In this document: positions 1-9,201 of the stretch, one piece after another
Layout of the letters: every line of letters starts with the position of its first letter
Numbering within the stretch: position 1 is the stretch's first letter
Source of the DNA: Salipaludibacillus sp. CUR1
GTDB taxonomy: Bacteria > Bacillota > Bacilli > Bacillales > Salisediminibacteriaceae
Length of the DNA stretch: 64,000 nucleotides
Direction: 5' to 3'
Assembly (NCBI RefSeq): GCF_021028955.1
Contig: NZ_JAIWPE010000039.1
Span: forward strand, 1 to 64,000
Program-made: the position numbers and the translations under genes
The notes under the pieces: model-generated
Databases searched by the model: none
Told to the model about the DNA's origin: nothing
The model's input: the letters and a program-made list of their open reading frames with translations, nothing else

Positions 1-929
1 TTATAATTTAATAAGGACATTAAATACTTATACTTGAACGAGAGACGCCTGTTTTTTAATATATCTTTATAGTACTTACGAACAAACTGTTGAATATAGA
101 GAATGTATTTATCTTTATGATTTGTATCTTTCACACTATTTATAATTTTATAGACATGATCCAGGCTATAGTATACAAAACAGGAAATATATTCATCGGA
201 TAATTGAGGGTATTTATCATTCATAAAGGTGATTATTTCATCCCACCCTAAGAAAACATCCAGCTTTTTCTCATTATATTTAGAAGTTAATATACTATTT
301 TCTCTCTTCACATATATATATCCGGTATAACTTGTAAAAACGACCTTGTGTGCGTTGGCAAAAACTTTATAGGTAGTTGGCAAATCATCAAGCATCCTGT
401 CTTCCGGATATTTAATATTTTTAAAGCAGCTTTTTTTATATAATTTTGCCCACACTGCAAACCTAAATAGTCGTCCACTAAAAAGCTCTTTCATTGCTTC
501 TAAATTATCCATTTCCTTTATAAATGGTTCTCTCTCATAAGCAATTACATGATTATCCACTTCCCTGTACAGGCAACAAACTGAAATGTCACTTTTTGTG
601 TCTTCACATAATTCAACTAAAGTTTGAAACATATCCTCATAAATCCAATCATCTGCATCAACAAATCCAATATATTTACCTGTAGCTATGTTTATCCCTG
701 CATTCCTTGCTGAACAAACTCCTCCATTTTCTTTATTCAAAACCCTTATTCTCTCATCTTTTTTTGCATATTCTTTGATAATCATTCCACTTTGATCTGG
801 GGATCCGTCATTAACAATAATAAGTTCGAAATTGGTATAAGTTTGGGAAAGGATACTGTCTAAACATTTTCTAATATACGGTTCAGAGTTATAAACAGGA
901 ACAATAATACTTATTGCCGGCTCTCCCAT
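1..929 (-). CDS. family 2 glycosyltransferase, C-terminus beyond the window
   Basis: The reading frame starts at the ATG at 929 and stays open for 309 codons to the left edge, so the stop lies outside. The N-terminus (EPAISIIVPVYN) is the first beta strand of a GT-A fold. It is followed by a DDGS-type nucleotide-binding stretch (VNDGSPD) near residue 40 and an FVDADDW segment near residue 90, which is the DXD metal/nucleotide-sugar site. Such enzymes add one sugar to a lipid-linked polysaccharide at the inner membrane face. It is the most distal visible gene of the exopolysaccharide cluster, 20 bp behind the cytidylyltransferase gene. It is somewhat richer in A+T than its neighbours. The acceptor and the sugar cannot be told from sequence. 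Confidence 0.88.
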   Translation of the reverse strand, partial: MGEPAISIIVPVYNSEPYIRKCLDSILSQTYTNFELIIVNDGSPDQSGMIIKEYAKKDERIRVLNKENGGVCSARNAGINIATGKYIGFVDADDWIYEDMFQTLVELCEDTKSDISVCCLYREVDNHVIAYEREPFIKEMDNLEAMKELFSGRLFRFAVWAKLYKKSCFKNIKYPEDRMLDDLPTTYKVFANAHKVVFTSYTGYIYVKRENSILTSKYNEKKLDVFLGWDEIITFMNDKYPQLSDEYISCFVYYSLDHVYKIINSVKDTNHKDKYILYIQQFVRKYYKDILKNRRLSFKYKYLMSLLNY

Positions 930-948
930 AATCGTCGCTCCCTTGCTG

Positions 949-1365
949 TTAAATATTAATCTTCTGCTTAACGATCGTTGACGACACACCCCGTGTGTAA
1001 GGGAAATAGACGACCTTTACTCCATGAGGCTCAAATTTCTGTTCGAGTTCCATAAAGATCGGGCTGCCTCTCCAGTCATCCCCTACAAACATGGCGTTGA
1101 ATTTTAATCTTTCCCATGCTCCGAATTTATCCCGATCCATTTGGGGGACGACCTCATCGACATATTTAATGCCGTCCACTATTGCCACTCTTTCATGAAA
1201 AGGAATGACAGGCTGCTTATTTTTATAATTATTGACCAGTTCATCCGTGCTGACTCCGACAATTAAATAGTCACACTGTTCTTTTGCCCTTTTTAGTATG
1301 TTGAGGTGCCCTACATGAAACAAATCAAACACCCCGGTTGTGTACCCTATTTTATATGGCTTCAA
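949..1365 (-). CDS. tagD: glycerol-3-phosphate cytidylyltransferase (TagD family)
   Basis: A 138-residue protein of the small cytidylyltransferase family, close to the usual TagD length. The N-terminus IGYTTGVFDLFHVGH carries the HxGH catalytic signature, and RGVSSTIVKQKI near the C-terminus matches the second family motif (R.SST.I). The enzyme makes CDP-glycerol from CTP and glycerol 3-phosphate. I place the start at a TTG at 1365, because AAAGGAGAGG lies seven bases upstream and LKPYKIGYTTG is the usual family beginning; an upstream GTG at 1392 would put this ribosome site inside the gene. It overlaps the end of the CDP-glycerol transferase gene by 14 bases, which suggests coupled translation. 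Whether it serves wall teichoic acid or only this polysaccharide is inference. Confidence 0.9.
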   Translation of the reverse strand: MKPYKIGYTTGVFDLFHVGHLNILKRAKEQCDYLIVGVSTDELVNNYKNKQPVIPFHERVAIVDGIKYVDEVVPQMDRDKFGAWERLKFNAMFVGDDWRGSPIFMELEQKFEPHGVKVVYFPYTRGVSSTIVKQKINI

Positions 1366-2530
1366 GTTGAATCCTCTCCTTTTCTGTCCCACAGACTGCT
1401 TTTATATGTTCAGTCACTTGCTGGCAGGCGTTTCCTTTTTCAAACGTACCTGTGGCCGCAGTAAAATGGTCAATTTGATTTTGATACTCTTCCTCTTCAA
1501 ACTTTCTGATTTTCTCAAGCAGCTCCTCACTGCTTTCGGCGTGAATAAACGGAAGTTTTTTAATTTCGAAATAAAGCCCTCGTTCATGTGTCAAATAATC
1601 GTTAAGATCAGGGACATACAGGAAGCAGGGCCGTTTCGTCAATGTAAAATCAAACATCAGAGACGAATAATCCGAAATTAATACATCAGAAATGTAGAGG
1701 AGCTCCTGAATATCATTGTATGGCGTCACATCAATCACCCTTTTTCCAAACATCAGGTCTTTTGACTTATTTCTCATATGGGGATGGAGCTTAATGAGCA
1801 GCTTCCAGCTTCCTCCGTACTTGCTGGCCAGCTCGTCAAGCACCTTTTTATAGTCAAATTTATAGACGTCAAGGCCCTGGTCTTTCCGAAATGTAGGCGC
1901 ATATAAAACGACCTTCTCGCCAGCTTTAATCCCCAATTTCTTTAAAATATCTTCCTTTTTTTGATGGTCCGTATGAAAAAACAGATCATTTCTCGGTGTC
2001 CCTGTTTCCATAATGTCGCCTTCAAACCAGAACGAGCGCTTAAAGATGTCGGTACTTAATTGGCATCCTGACAAAAGGACATCGCACTTCCGGGAATCTT
2101 TTTTTGCCATCTTCACATAATTTTCCGGAAGAAAATTTTCAGCATCTTTCTCAATTTGCTTAAGACGTAAAGAGCTGTGCCACGTTTGGATATAATGCTG
2201 TTTTTTCCTCTTTACGAATAAATCGGTTGTCCGGAAGTTTGTAATAATCACTTTGGCTGTACACATGTCGTAAAAATACCTCAGTGACATGACTTTTACT
2301 TTCCTGAACCCGGTTTCCCGGCCCATGTGATCCGGTTCGTTAAAAGCCCAGACGATATCGAAGGTGTCTGACGGGTAATGATTCAATATATATTCGGTTA
2401 TATATTTAGGGTTGCACCCATACTGGCTGCCGTAATAACTCATAAAAAAGAGTTTATTCTTTCTGATAGGAAGACAATTAAACAGATGAATAATTAACAG
2501 TGCCATTCCTTTCTTAATTTGCTCTCCCAT
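1352..2530 (-). CDS. CDP-glycerol glycerophosphotransferase family protein (TagB/TagF-like)
   Basis: 392 residues, the size of a single-domain TagB/TagF glycerophosphotransferase. Family features visible are WHSSLRLKQIEKDAE (the W-H-G/S-x-x-x-K region), a KLHPHMRN segment and SDYSSLMFDFTLTKRP, which contains the conserved D-Y-S-S-x-x-x-D active-site stretch. The family transfers glycerol phosphate from CDP-glycerol to a lipid-linked or polymer acceptor at the cytoplasmic membrane face. The next gene makes CDP-glycerol, so the two form a donor/transferase pair. Their location among exopolysaccharide glycosyltransferases, with no other teichoic-acid genes, suggests decoration of the exopolysaccharide with glycerol phosphate; this is inference. 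AAAGGAGG precedes the ATG. Confidence 0.88.
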   Translation of the reverse strand: MGEQIKKGMALLIIHLFNCLPIRKNKLFFMSYYGSQYGCNPKYITEYILNHYPSDTFDIVWAFNEPDHMGRETGFRKVKVMSLRYFYDMCTAKVIITNFRTTDLFVKRKKQHYIQTWHSSLRLKQIEKDAENFLPENYVKMAKKDSRKCDVLLSGCQLSTDIFKRSFWFEGDIMETGTPRNDLFFHTDHQKKEDILKKLGIKAGEKVVLYAPTFRKDQGLDVYKFDYKKVLDELASKYGGSWKLLIKLHPHMRNKSKDLMFGKRVIDVTPYNDIQELLYISDVLISDYSSLMFDFTLTKRPCFLYVPDLNDYLTHERGLYFEIKKLPFIHAESSEELLEKIRKFEEEEYQNQIDHFTAATGTFEKGNACQQVTEHIKAVCGTEKERIQLEAI

Positions 2531-2548
2531 CTGTCAGACCACCTCCTT

Positions 2549-3577
2549 TCAAATATTAATTTGCTTTAGCTTGACCGGCTGCGGGGCCAGCCTGAATTTC
2601 CTGAACACTTTTCTTGCTCCAATAAAGGCGGTGTACAGAAATGGATGCCATGAAAAATAGTCAAGCTGCCTGTTCAGCTCATGGTTATTTTCCACAGCTT
2701 TCTTTAAATTTTGGTAGTTGGCATTAATGTATTGCTGTATGCCTTTCCGATAAAAACCACCAGGATCTTTCTGTCTATTTAAAAAAAGAAGCAGATAATG
2801 CTCCAGATGAGTTTTCAGAATCAGTCGGTATGATTCGTCTATTAAATCAGGATAGCGTGATTCGATAAACGCGTGCCTTTCTTTCAATCCTTTGATGATA
2901 TCCAGATTTCTCGGAGTGTAGGCGGCGACTATACTGTCATTCCGCTGGTAGTAATAACAGAGCGGCTCGTGTAAAATCACATATCTCTCGGCTCTCTCCA
3001 TCACCTTATGCGCCCAAAACACATCTTCAAACAGCACCCCTTTTTCGAAAGGAATATCTTCTATCAGACTCGTTTTATAAAGCTTCCCCCAGGCAAAATT
3101 CTTCACCCGTTCATTAATGACCAGTTCAGTCATAAGCTCATAGTTATTCAAAATAACCGGCGGCTCATCTTTTTCGTAATAACGGTTGTCATAAAGCAGA
3201 TAATCGTCGTGGGCATAATAAAAAGCTGATTGCACCACATCAGCTTCATACTTCAAACTATAGGCCACCAGCTTTTCCACCATGTTGTCTTCCAGCCAGT
3301 CGTCACTGTCTACAAAGAGAGTAAATTTCCCGGTTACGTACTGTGCCCCATAATTCCGGGCATCAGATAAGCCACCGTTTTTTTTATGAAAGGCTTTGAT
3401 TCTGCTGTCTTTTGCAGCATAGTTATCGGCAATTTTTCCGCAGTTATCAGGGGATCCGTCATCCACAAGAATAATTTCCAATTGTTTATAAGTCTGGTTA
3501 ATAAGGCTCTGAATACATCGGTCAATATATTTTTCTACTTTATATACAGGAACAATGATGCTCACTAAGTGTTCCAT
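2549..3577 (-). CDS. family 2 glycosyltransferase
   Basis: 342 residues with a GT-A core at the N-terminus: VSIIVPVYKVEKYIDRC, LVDDGSPDN near residue 39 and LFVDSDDWLE near residue 88. The C-terminal half has the EDVFWAHK segment that in this family holds the catalytic base, then a helical tail. It resembles the EpsJ/CpsJ type of capsular transferases. AAGGAGG sits seven bases before the ATG. The gene lies 12 bp behind the GT4 gene and 18 bp before the CDP-glycerol transferase gene, in the same operon. Donor and acceptor are unknown. Confidence 0.92.
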   Translation of the reverse strand: MEHLVSIIVPVYKVEKYIDRCIQSLINQTYKQLEIILVDDGSPDNCGKIADNYAAKDSRIKAFHKKNGGLSDARNYGAQYVTGKFTLFVDSDDWLEDNMVEKLVAYSLKYEADVVQSAFYYAHDDYLLYDNRYYEKDEPPVILNNYELMTELVINERVKNFAWGKLYKTSLIEDIPFEKGVLFEDVFWAHKVMERAERYVILHEPLCYYYQRNDSIVAAYTPRNLDIIKGLKERHAFIESRYPDLIDESYRLILKTHLEHYLLLFLNRQKDPGGFYRKGIQQYINANYQNLKKAVENNHELNRQLDYFSWHPFLYTAFIGARKVFRKFRLAPQPVKLKQINI

Positions 3578-3589
3578 TATTGTTCCTCC

Positions 3590-4768
3590 TTACATGATTG
3601 TGTATAGTTTTTCTAATTCCCCAGTGTTTCTGTAATCCGTGTTTTTACAGCGATTGCCGATTGAGCGTCTCATAAGTTCATTCATATATAACTCGTAGAT
3701 CCCGTCAGCAATTCCCTGAACGGATAACTCACAAATATACCCATTCACCCCATGGGTCACCTGACTTACGGCCGTCGGGTAATTTGTAATCATGACAGGC
3801 TTACCAAGTATTTGCGCTTCTCCCACCGTTACTGCTTTCCCTTCATAACGGGAGGGCTGGACATACAAGTCCGCTTCTTTCATATAAGGATAGGGATTTG
3901 TCTTCTTCCCCAGAAAAATAAAACTGTCGTGAAGCTCGTGGGAAGCCACAAGCTTTTCCAGTTCAGCCTGGTCTCCTCCATAACCGACCACATACCACGC
4001 AATGTCGCGCACCCCTTTGTCTTTCAGTAACTTCAAGGCATTAATTGCCTGATCGATTCCTTTTGCATATGAAAATCTGGCTACCGTAATGATTTTAAAT
4101 CTGTGATCCCTTTTCATCAGGTTCTCTTCATTCTCAGCTGCCAGGTTTGTGACGAGTTCCGGTGACGTAATATTTTCTATTACCAGAACCTTTTTCGCTA
4201 GCGAAGGGTACTTCGTAATAAAGGAAGCCCTGCAGCCATCAGACACAGCCACAATATGATCGAACTGATCCCACATAGCAAGATCCATCTCCACATCCGT
4301 ATCAACTGTGGAAAAATCTGTATGAATCCAGGCGATTTTCTGTTTCGCCTTTACTTTATAAGCGATAAAGTAATGGGGCCATAAATAACTGATCGCGATG
4401 TCATACTCTTTATCTGCTTTCGGTAAAAAAGGTAATGAATATTTCCACATGTACTGCATCTGTTTATAACCGGTTTCAGGCGACTTGTTCCAGGCTGCTT
4501 TAGATTTGGCTAGCAGACGGATTGCAGCCAGCAGGACTTCTCCTCTTTTAATCGTGTCCCCGATCGATAGCCTGAATGTTTTATACGCTCTTACCTCATC
4601 CAAAAGACGAGCCCGATTATTCAGCAGAGTCATAAATTCACCTGAATGGCTGTAGAGCATAAGGTCCACCTGATGCTTGTCATAATCAAAATTGTTCAGC
4701 ATGCTGACCAGGCTTCGTTCCACTCCGCCAACTTCCATATCGAATGAAGACACTAATACTCTCTTCAT
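3590..4768 (-). CDS. family 4 glycosyltransferase
   Basis: 392 residues with a GT-B fold. The N-terminal half begins VLVSSFDMEVGGVERSLVSML, with the G-G-V/A-E-R loop that binds the acceptor side. The C-terminal half has KIITVARFSYAKGIDQAI, then VGYGGDQAELEKL, and the donor-binding E-x7-E region SRYEGKAVTVGEAQILGKP. These retaining enzymes use a nucleotide sugar and act at the membrane. An SD AGGAGGGG lies just before the ATG. It is the third gene from the left among the distal cluster transferases, with 11-15 bp gaps on both sides. The specific sugar cannot be assigned. Confidence 0.92.
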   Translation of the reverse strand: MKRVLVSSFDMEVGGVERSLVSMLNNFDYDKHQVDLMLYSHSGEFMTLLNNRARLLDEVRAYKTFRLSIGDTIKRGEVLLAAIRLLAKSKAAWNKSPETGYKQMQYMWKYSLPFLPKADKEYDIAISYLWPHYFIAYKVKAKQKIAWIHTDFSTVDTDVEMDLAMWDQFDHIVAVSDGCRASFITKYPSLAKKVLVIENITSPELVTNLAAENEENLMKRDHRFKIITVARFSYAKGIDQAINALKLLKDKGVRDIAWYVVGYGGDQAELEKLVASHELHDSFIFLGKKTNPYPYMKEADLYVQPSRYEGKAVTVGEAQILGKPVMITNYPTAVSQVTHGVNGYICELSVQGIADGIYELYMNELMRRSIGNRCKNTDYRNTGELEKLYTIM

Positions 4769-4783
4769 ATGCCCCTCCTGACT

Positions 4784-5899
4784 TCATGACAGGTTATAAA
4801 TCTTCTCAAGCTTTGAAAGGCCTGTATTTAATGCGTACTCTTTTTCCTTAAAGGCAGTCATGATCTTTTCTTTATCTGTTTCTTTTTGAGCGGCCACCTT
4901 TAATATTCGTTCCGCCCACGCGTCAGATCCGTTTGCCAGTGGTATCTGTGTAACCAGGCCTATATCCAAATCTGCTTCAGGCTGTATAGCTTCGGATACG
5001 ACACAAGGCAATCCCGTTGCCTGGGCCTCCAGAAGGACCAGCCCTAATCCTTCATAAATTGAAGGGAAAACAAAGATGTCCATGCTCTGCAGCATGGCCG
5101 GGATATCCTCTCTAATTCCGGCAAAACATATATGGCTGGTTAACTTTTTCTTTTCGGCCTCTTTTTCTATTTCTTCTCTTAATTCGCCATCACCCACCAG
5201 CAGCAGTTTAACTGGGGCATCCTTCTTAAGCAGACTCTGCAGAACCTCCAGTAAAAAATGGTGGTTTTTAGCATCCATAAATCTTCCGATATGCCCGATC
5301 ACCAGATTGTTTTCCAACTGTTTTTCTTCTTTAAATGCCTTAACACCGTCTTCCTGGTCTTCCAAAAACGGTGAGCAGTCGATAAGGTTAGGAAAATACA
5401 TATAATGACGCCTATTCTCTAATTTTTCTCCAAATAAATAACGCCCTGCTTCTTTACTGCAGGACAACCGGTGGGTAGAAAACGTATTAATGACCAGCCG
5501 CATGGAATGAATATACAGTTTCCGTAATAGCCGGTCGCTTTTGTCCAAAGTCGTGTGGGCATGGGCGATTCTGATCTTCACCCCGGATAGCCGCGCCGCC
5601 AGATTAGCGATGCCGCAATGGAACAGAGTATGGGAATGAACAGCGTCATATGGGCCGTACTTCTTTATAACGTCTATATGCTGTCTGACTGAATTCGTCC
5701 TCGAGAGCCTGATCACTCTGCCTCCCAGCTGTCTGATTTCCTTATCGTAATGGGCCTCTTCCTCACTGTATGAAATAAAATCAAATTGAATTTTTTCCCT
5801 GTCTATACTTCTGAAAATAGTCATTAACATTGTTTCTGTTCCTGCACGGTTCATCGCTCCGACAACATGCAGCACTTTTATACGTTTGACTTGTTTCAT
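4784..5899 (-). CDS. family 4 glycosyltransferase, EpsF-like paralogue
   Basis: About 371 residues. The N-terminus (VLHVVGAMNRAGTETMLM...DREKIQFDFIS) closely resembles that of the epsF-type protein encoded at 13786-14886, so the cluster holds two related copies. GHIGRFMDAKNHHFLLEVL and FPSIYEGLGLVLLEAQATGLP are the GT4 donor-binding segments. I choose the ATG at 5899 because GGAG lies nine bases upstream; an in-frame ATG at 5914 would place this site inside the gene. It sits between epsN and another GT4. The two paralogues probably add different or successive sugars, which is inference. Confidence 0.9.
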   Translation of the reverse strand: MKQVKRIKVLHVVGAMNRAGTETMLMTIFRSIDREKIQFDFISYSEEEAHYDKEIRQLGGRVIRLSRTNSVRQHIDVIKKYGPYDAVHSHTLFHCGIANLAARLSGVKIRIAHAHTTLDKSDRLLRKLYIHSMRLVINTFSTHRLSCSKEAGRYLFGEKLENRRHYMYFPNLIDCSPFLEDQEDGVKAFKEEKQLENNLVIGHIGRFMDAKNHHFLLEVLQSLLKKDAPVKLLLVGDGELREEIEKEAEKKKLTSHICFAGIREDIPAMLQSMDIFVFPSIYEGLGLVLLEAQATGLPCVVSEAIQPEADLDIGLVTQIPLANGSDAWAERILKVAAQKETDKEKIMTAFKEKEYALNTGLSKLEKIYNLS

Positions 5900-5938
5900 A
5901 TGTTTTCGCTCCATCTATCAGGTTATGACAGCCTTTAG

Positions 5939-7102
5939 TCACACTGCCTTTACTTGTACATGGCTCTTTATACAGTCAATCACCCGCTGCTGGTCTTCAT
6001 CACTCATATTCGTTCCCGAGGGAAGACAGATCCCCGAGTTAAACAGCTCTTCTGAGACACTTAATTCTTTTGAATGCGGGTAATATTCTGCCCCTTCAAA
6101 AAGCGGCTGCAGATGCAGCGGTTTCCACACCGGGCGTGCCTCGATGTTTTCTTTAGCCAGAGATTTTAACAATGTTAAATTTGAAAAACCTGCCTGCTTT
6201 TCATTAACTGTTAATGCTGTCAGCCACCTGTTGGACATAGTCCCGGCTAATTCCGGCATAAACTCAATTCCAGGCACCCCGGCAAGTTCGTTGTAATACT
6301 TATTGAATACCGCTCTTTTCGCTTTTACTCTGTCATTTAAAACAAGCAATTGCGCTCTTCCTACTCCAGCTGATAAATTACTCATCCGGTAGTTAAAACC
6401 GACCTCACTGTGCTGGTAATGCAGCGCCTGGTCTTTTGACTGAGTGGCTAAGAACCGTGCTTTATTTATCGCACTTGTGCTGTTTGACGTTAACATTCCG
6501 CCTCCTGACGTGGTGATAATTTTATTTCCGTTAAATGAAAATACGCCAAAGCTCCCAAATGTACCGCCAGGCCTCATGTTATAAGTGGAGCCAAGTGACT
6601 CGGCCGCATCTTCAATGAGCGGGACTCTGAATTTATGGCATAGATAAGTGATCTCTTCCATCTTCGCCATTTGTCCATAAAGGTTAACCACAATGACCGC
6701 TTTAGGAAGCCGCCCTATATGATAAGCTTCTGTCAATGCTCTCTCCAAGGCTTGCGGACACATGTTCCATGATTCCCGATCGGAATCAATAAAGACCGGC
6801 CGGGCTTTCTCATAAAGAATCGGATTGGCGCTGGCTACGAATGTGAGCGTGGAACAAAAGACCGTGTCCCCTTCTTTTACTCCAGACAAAATAAGAGCCA
6901 GGTGAATCGCCGCCGTCCCTGAACTTAAGGCTGCAGCATTCCGGACTCCTAAATAATCCGCCAGTTCTTTTTCGAAACCGTCCACATTCGGCCCTAACGG
7001 AGCAACCCAGTTCGATTTCAACGCATCGGTTATAAAATTCAGTTCATAACCGCTAAGATGAGGCGGTGAAAGATATATTTTTTTAGAAGACATTTTTCCC
7101 AC
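5939..7102 (-). CDS. epsN: PLP-dependent sugar aminotransferase (DegT/DnrJ/EryC1 family), EpsN-like
   Basis: About 387 residues, close to B. subtilis EpsN throughout: KKIYLSPPHLSG at the N-terminus, SSGTAAIHLAL for cofactor binding, VNLYGQMAKM, IEDAAESLG, and FSFNGNKIITTSGGG with the pyridoxal-phosphate lysine (about residue 194). The enzyme aminates the 4-keto sugar made by the EpsC dehydratase and so works between EpsC and the acetyltransferase EpsM in making UDP-diacetyl-bacillosamine. GGAGGTG stands eight bases before a GTG at 7102; a GTG at 7111 overlaps this site and an ATG at 7093 is farther away. The gene is downstream of the internal terminator at 9202-9237, although its product must act with proteins encoded upstream of it. 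Confidence 0.93.
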   Translation of the reverse strand: MGKMSSKKIYLSPPHLSGYELNFITDALKSNWVAPLGPNVDGFEKELADYLGVRNAAALSSGTAAIHLALILSGVKEGDTVFCSTLTFVASANPILYEKARPVFIDSDRESWNMCPQALERALTEAYHIGRLPKAVIVVNLYGQMAKMEEITYLCHKFRVPLIEDAAESLGSTYNMRPGGTFGSFGVFSFNGNKIITTSGGGMLTSNSTSAINKARFLATQSKDQALHYQHSEVGFNYRMSNLSAGVGRAQLLVLNDRVKAKRAVFNKYYNELAGVPGIEFMPELAGTMSNRWLTALTVNEKQAGFSNLTLLKSLAKENIEARPVWKPLHLQPLFEGAEYYPHSKELSVSEELFNSGICLPSGTNMSDEDQQRVIDCIKSHVQVKAV

Positions 7103-7139
7103 TGGATACACACCTCCCTAAAGATTTACGGGCTGTTTT

Positions 7140-7952
7140 TCATGAAAATCTATACCTTTTTCTTCGCAGCTTCCTGTACGCCCAGCCGGGAAGTATGCCA
7201 ATAATCAGGGTCCTGAGAACATAGGGATATGATTTGAATGGCAACTTAAGCCGTTTATAACCGGTAAAACGCACATAAGCTTCGTTTAATCTGTAAATAT
7301 ACTTTCTTCTGGCAATAGCTCCCCTGTCATCTCTTACATCATAAAGAGGTTCCGGAATATTATATCCGCGGGATCCATTCGCGTACATCCTGAACCAGAG
7401 GTCATAATCTTCTGCCCGGTATGTTTTCCGGTCGGTGCTGTACCCCTTCACATCCAGCAATGCTTGCCGGCGGATCATACAAGGGGCATGACAGAACGGG
7501 GACTGGGTAATAAAATCACCAGGCTGAGGCCTTTCCGCCGATGTCATCTCTCCCCAGTACCCGCGTTCATCAAAAAAAGCCATCCCTGTACTGACTATGT
7601 CAAATTCAGGGTGGTTTTTTAGGACAGCAGTTTCTTTTTCCAGCCGCTCAGGTCTGGATCTGTCATCGCCGTCCTGCCTGGCAATGTAATCCCCTTTTGC
7701 GTACTTCAGACAACGGTTAAGCGTATAAGCGAGGCCTTCATTTTTTTTATTTTGTATTAGAATAATTTGCTTGTATGCATCTGCGTACTTTTCAGCTATA
7801 TCGTAAGTTTGGTCCGTTGATCCATCATCACATAGAATCAGTTCCCAGTTTGTATAGGTCTGGTTCAGCAAAGACTCTATACATTCCGTTAGTGTAGGAG
7901 CGCAATTATAAGCCCCCATAATGATCGACACTTTGGGATTGTGTGTGTCCAT
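7140..7952 (-). CDS. family 2 glycosyltransferase
   Basis: 270 residues with the GT-A core SIIMGAYNCAPTLTECIESLL, LCDDGSTDQT near residue 41 and ARQDGDDRSRPERL as the DXD equivalent near residue 91. The later segment TYRAEDYDLWFRM carries the E-D motif of the catalytic base. The ATG follows AAGGAGGACAGCA, and the start lies 47 bases inside the preceding GT4 gene in another frame, so translation is probably coupled. The C-terminal tail is short and basic (RKLRRKRYR), which suggests membrane contact. The sugar is unknown. Confidence 0.92.
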   Translation of the reverse strand: MDTHNPKVSIIMGAYNCAPTLTECIESLLNQTYTNWELILCDDGSTDQTYDIAEKYADAYKQIILIQNKKNEGLAYTLNRCLKYAKGDYIARQDGDDRSRPERLEKETAVLKNHPEFDIVSTGMAFFDERGYWGEMTSAERPQPGDFITQSPFCHAPCMIRRQALLDVKGYSTDRKTYRAEDYDLWFRMYANGSRGYNIPEPLYDVRDDRGAIARRKYIYRLNEAYVRFTGYKRLKLPFKSYPYVLRTLIIGILPGWAYRKLRRKRYRFS

Positions 7953-9126
7953 TGCTGTCCTCCTTAGAAGAACTATTCTCTTTATAAAGCATTTCGCGAT
8001 CTTCTAAAATATACTTCCACAGTTTTTTCTGTTCGAAATGCTCGCGTACAAACCTATTGGCATTTTTACTCATCTTTGCGCACAAATCAGGGTTCATGAT
8101 CAACGTCTCAATGGCGTTCACTAAAGAGCGTGAACAGCCTTTTTGGATCAGGAGCCCGGTATCATTTTCCTGGATCGCATCCGTCGGTCCCGGAATATCT
8201 GTCACTATGACAGGGACCCCCATTGCTTCAGCTTCAATCACCACTGAACCGAATCCTTCACGGTAACTTGGTAAAATAAAGACGTCCATTGCCGCCGCAT
8301 ATTTTTCTACTTGTGTGGTAAAACCGCTGTAAATGACCGACTCGTTCTTTCCCGACCGCTCAAGTAAACGTGCATGAAGCCCTCCAGAATTATCCTTAGG
8401 ACCGACCAGAAGCAGCTTCGTACCTGGATATCTTGCCGAAATAGATTTATAAGCTGCAAAAAGTTCATTAATCCCTTTATCCTTATCTAACCTGCCGATG
8501 AAGCCAAGCACAAAATCATTGTCACTGATGTTATTCTTCATACGGATTTCCTGCCGCCAGGCTTCTTTTTTTGAAATATCAAACTTAGATAAATCTACAC
8601 CGTTTGCACTGCCATTCCATATGACTCTGCTTTTGGAAGGTGTGTATAACCCTTCCTGATGACTAAATTTTAGATTTCCGTAACTGTCCGGTTCAATACA
8701 TGTTGAAAGGGAACAAGTGACCTTTTCAATCGCTTTAAACAGCTTTCGCTTCCAGCCATTAAAGCCCGTATAACGGATGCCCCACTGGCAATATAATCGG
8801 ACAGGGACTTTTGCGAGCCGGGAAGCTATGGCAGCGTATATGGACGCATTCGGGGTGGAATATTGTACAATGTCAAACTTTTCTTTTTTCAGGAAGCGGT
8901 ACAGAAAAAATATACTTAAGACTGCACCCGGGCCGTCGATTCCCCGTTTCATTTTGAGCGGCATATAAGTTACAGTGGGCGGCAGATCATTAATGAGGCT
9001 GTCATCCTTGGCGCAAACAGCAGTGATGTCGTAGCCATGCTCTTTCAAAAAGGCCATTTGCCCTGTTAGAAAGCTTTTTATTGTAATAGACGTCGTCGTT
9101 ATAAAACATATTTTCTTCCTGGTCAT
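7906..9126 (-). CDS. family 4 glycosyltransferase
   Basis: 406 residues. ICFITTTSITIKSFLTGQMAF at the start and GFIGRLDKDKGINELFAAY, LLLVGPKDN and LPSYREGFGSVVIEAEAMGVP later are typical of the capsular GT4 group that resembles EpsD and CapJ/PglA. It is the first gene downstream of the internal terminator at 9202-9237. No good ribosome site lies directly before its ATG. Instead a 12-codon frame (9123-9161) with its own GAGAGGAAG site ends in an ATGA overlap with this start, which suggests translational coupling. The C-terminal ~30 residues are hydrophilic and overlap the next gene. Confidence 0.92.
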   Translation of the reverse strand: MTRKKICFITTTSITIKSFLTGQMAFLKEHGYDITAVCAKDDSLINDLPPTVTYMPLKMKRGIDGPGAVLSIFFLYRFLKKEKFDIVQYSTPNASIYAAIASRLAKVPVRLYCQWGIRYTGFNGWKRKLFKAIEKVTCSLSTCIEPDSYGNLKFSHQEGLYTPSKSRVIWNGSANGVDLSKFDISKKEAWRQEIRMKNNISDNDFVLGFIGRLDKDKGINELFAAYKSISARYPGTKLLLVGPKDNSGGLHARLLERSGKNESVIYSGFTTQVEKYAAAMDVFILPSYREGFGSVVIEAEAMGVPVIVTDIPGPTDAIQENDTGLLIQKGCSRSLVNAIETLIMNPDLCAKMSKNANRFVREHFEQKKLWKYILEDREMLYKENSSSKEDSNGHTQSQSVDHYGGL

Positions 9127-9161
9127 TCTGTCACTGCAGTCCCTGTTAATATCATTTTCAT
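9123..9161 (-). CDS. possible 12-codon leader peptide
   Basis: ATG at 9161 (or 9155) to TGA at 9123 encodes MKMILTGTAVTE. A GAGAGGAAG ribosome site precedes it, and the stop overlaps the start of the GT4 gene as ATGA. It sits between the internal terminator and that gene. It may serve only to bring ribosomes to the GT4 start, or be the remnant of an older gene start. No product function is claimed. Confidence 0.3.
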   Translation of the reverse strand: MKMILTGTAVTE

Positions 9162-9201
9162 CTTCCTCTCGACTGGTAACTTATGAAACTTTAAAGAACA
9201 T

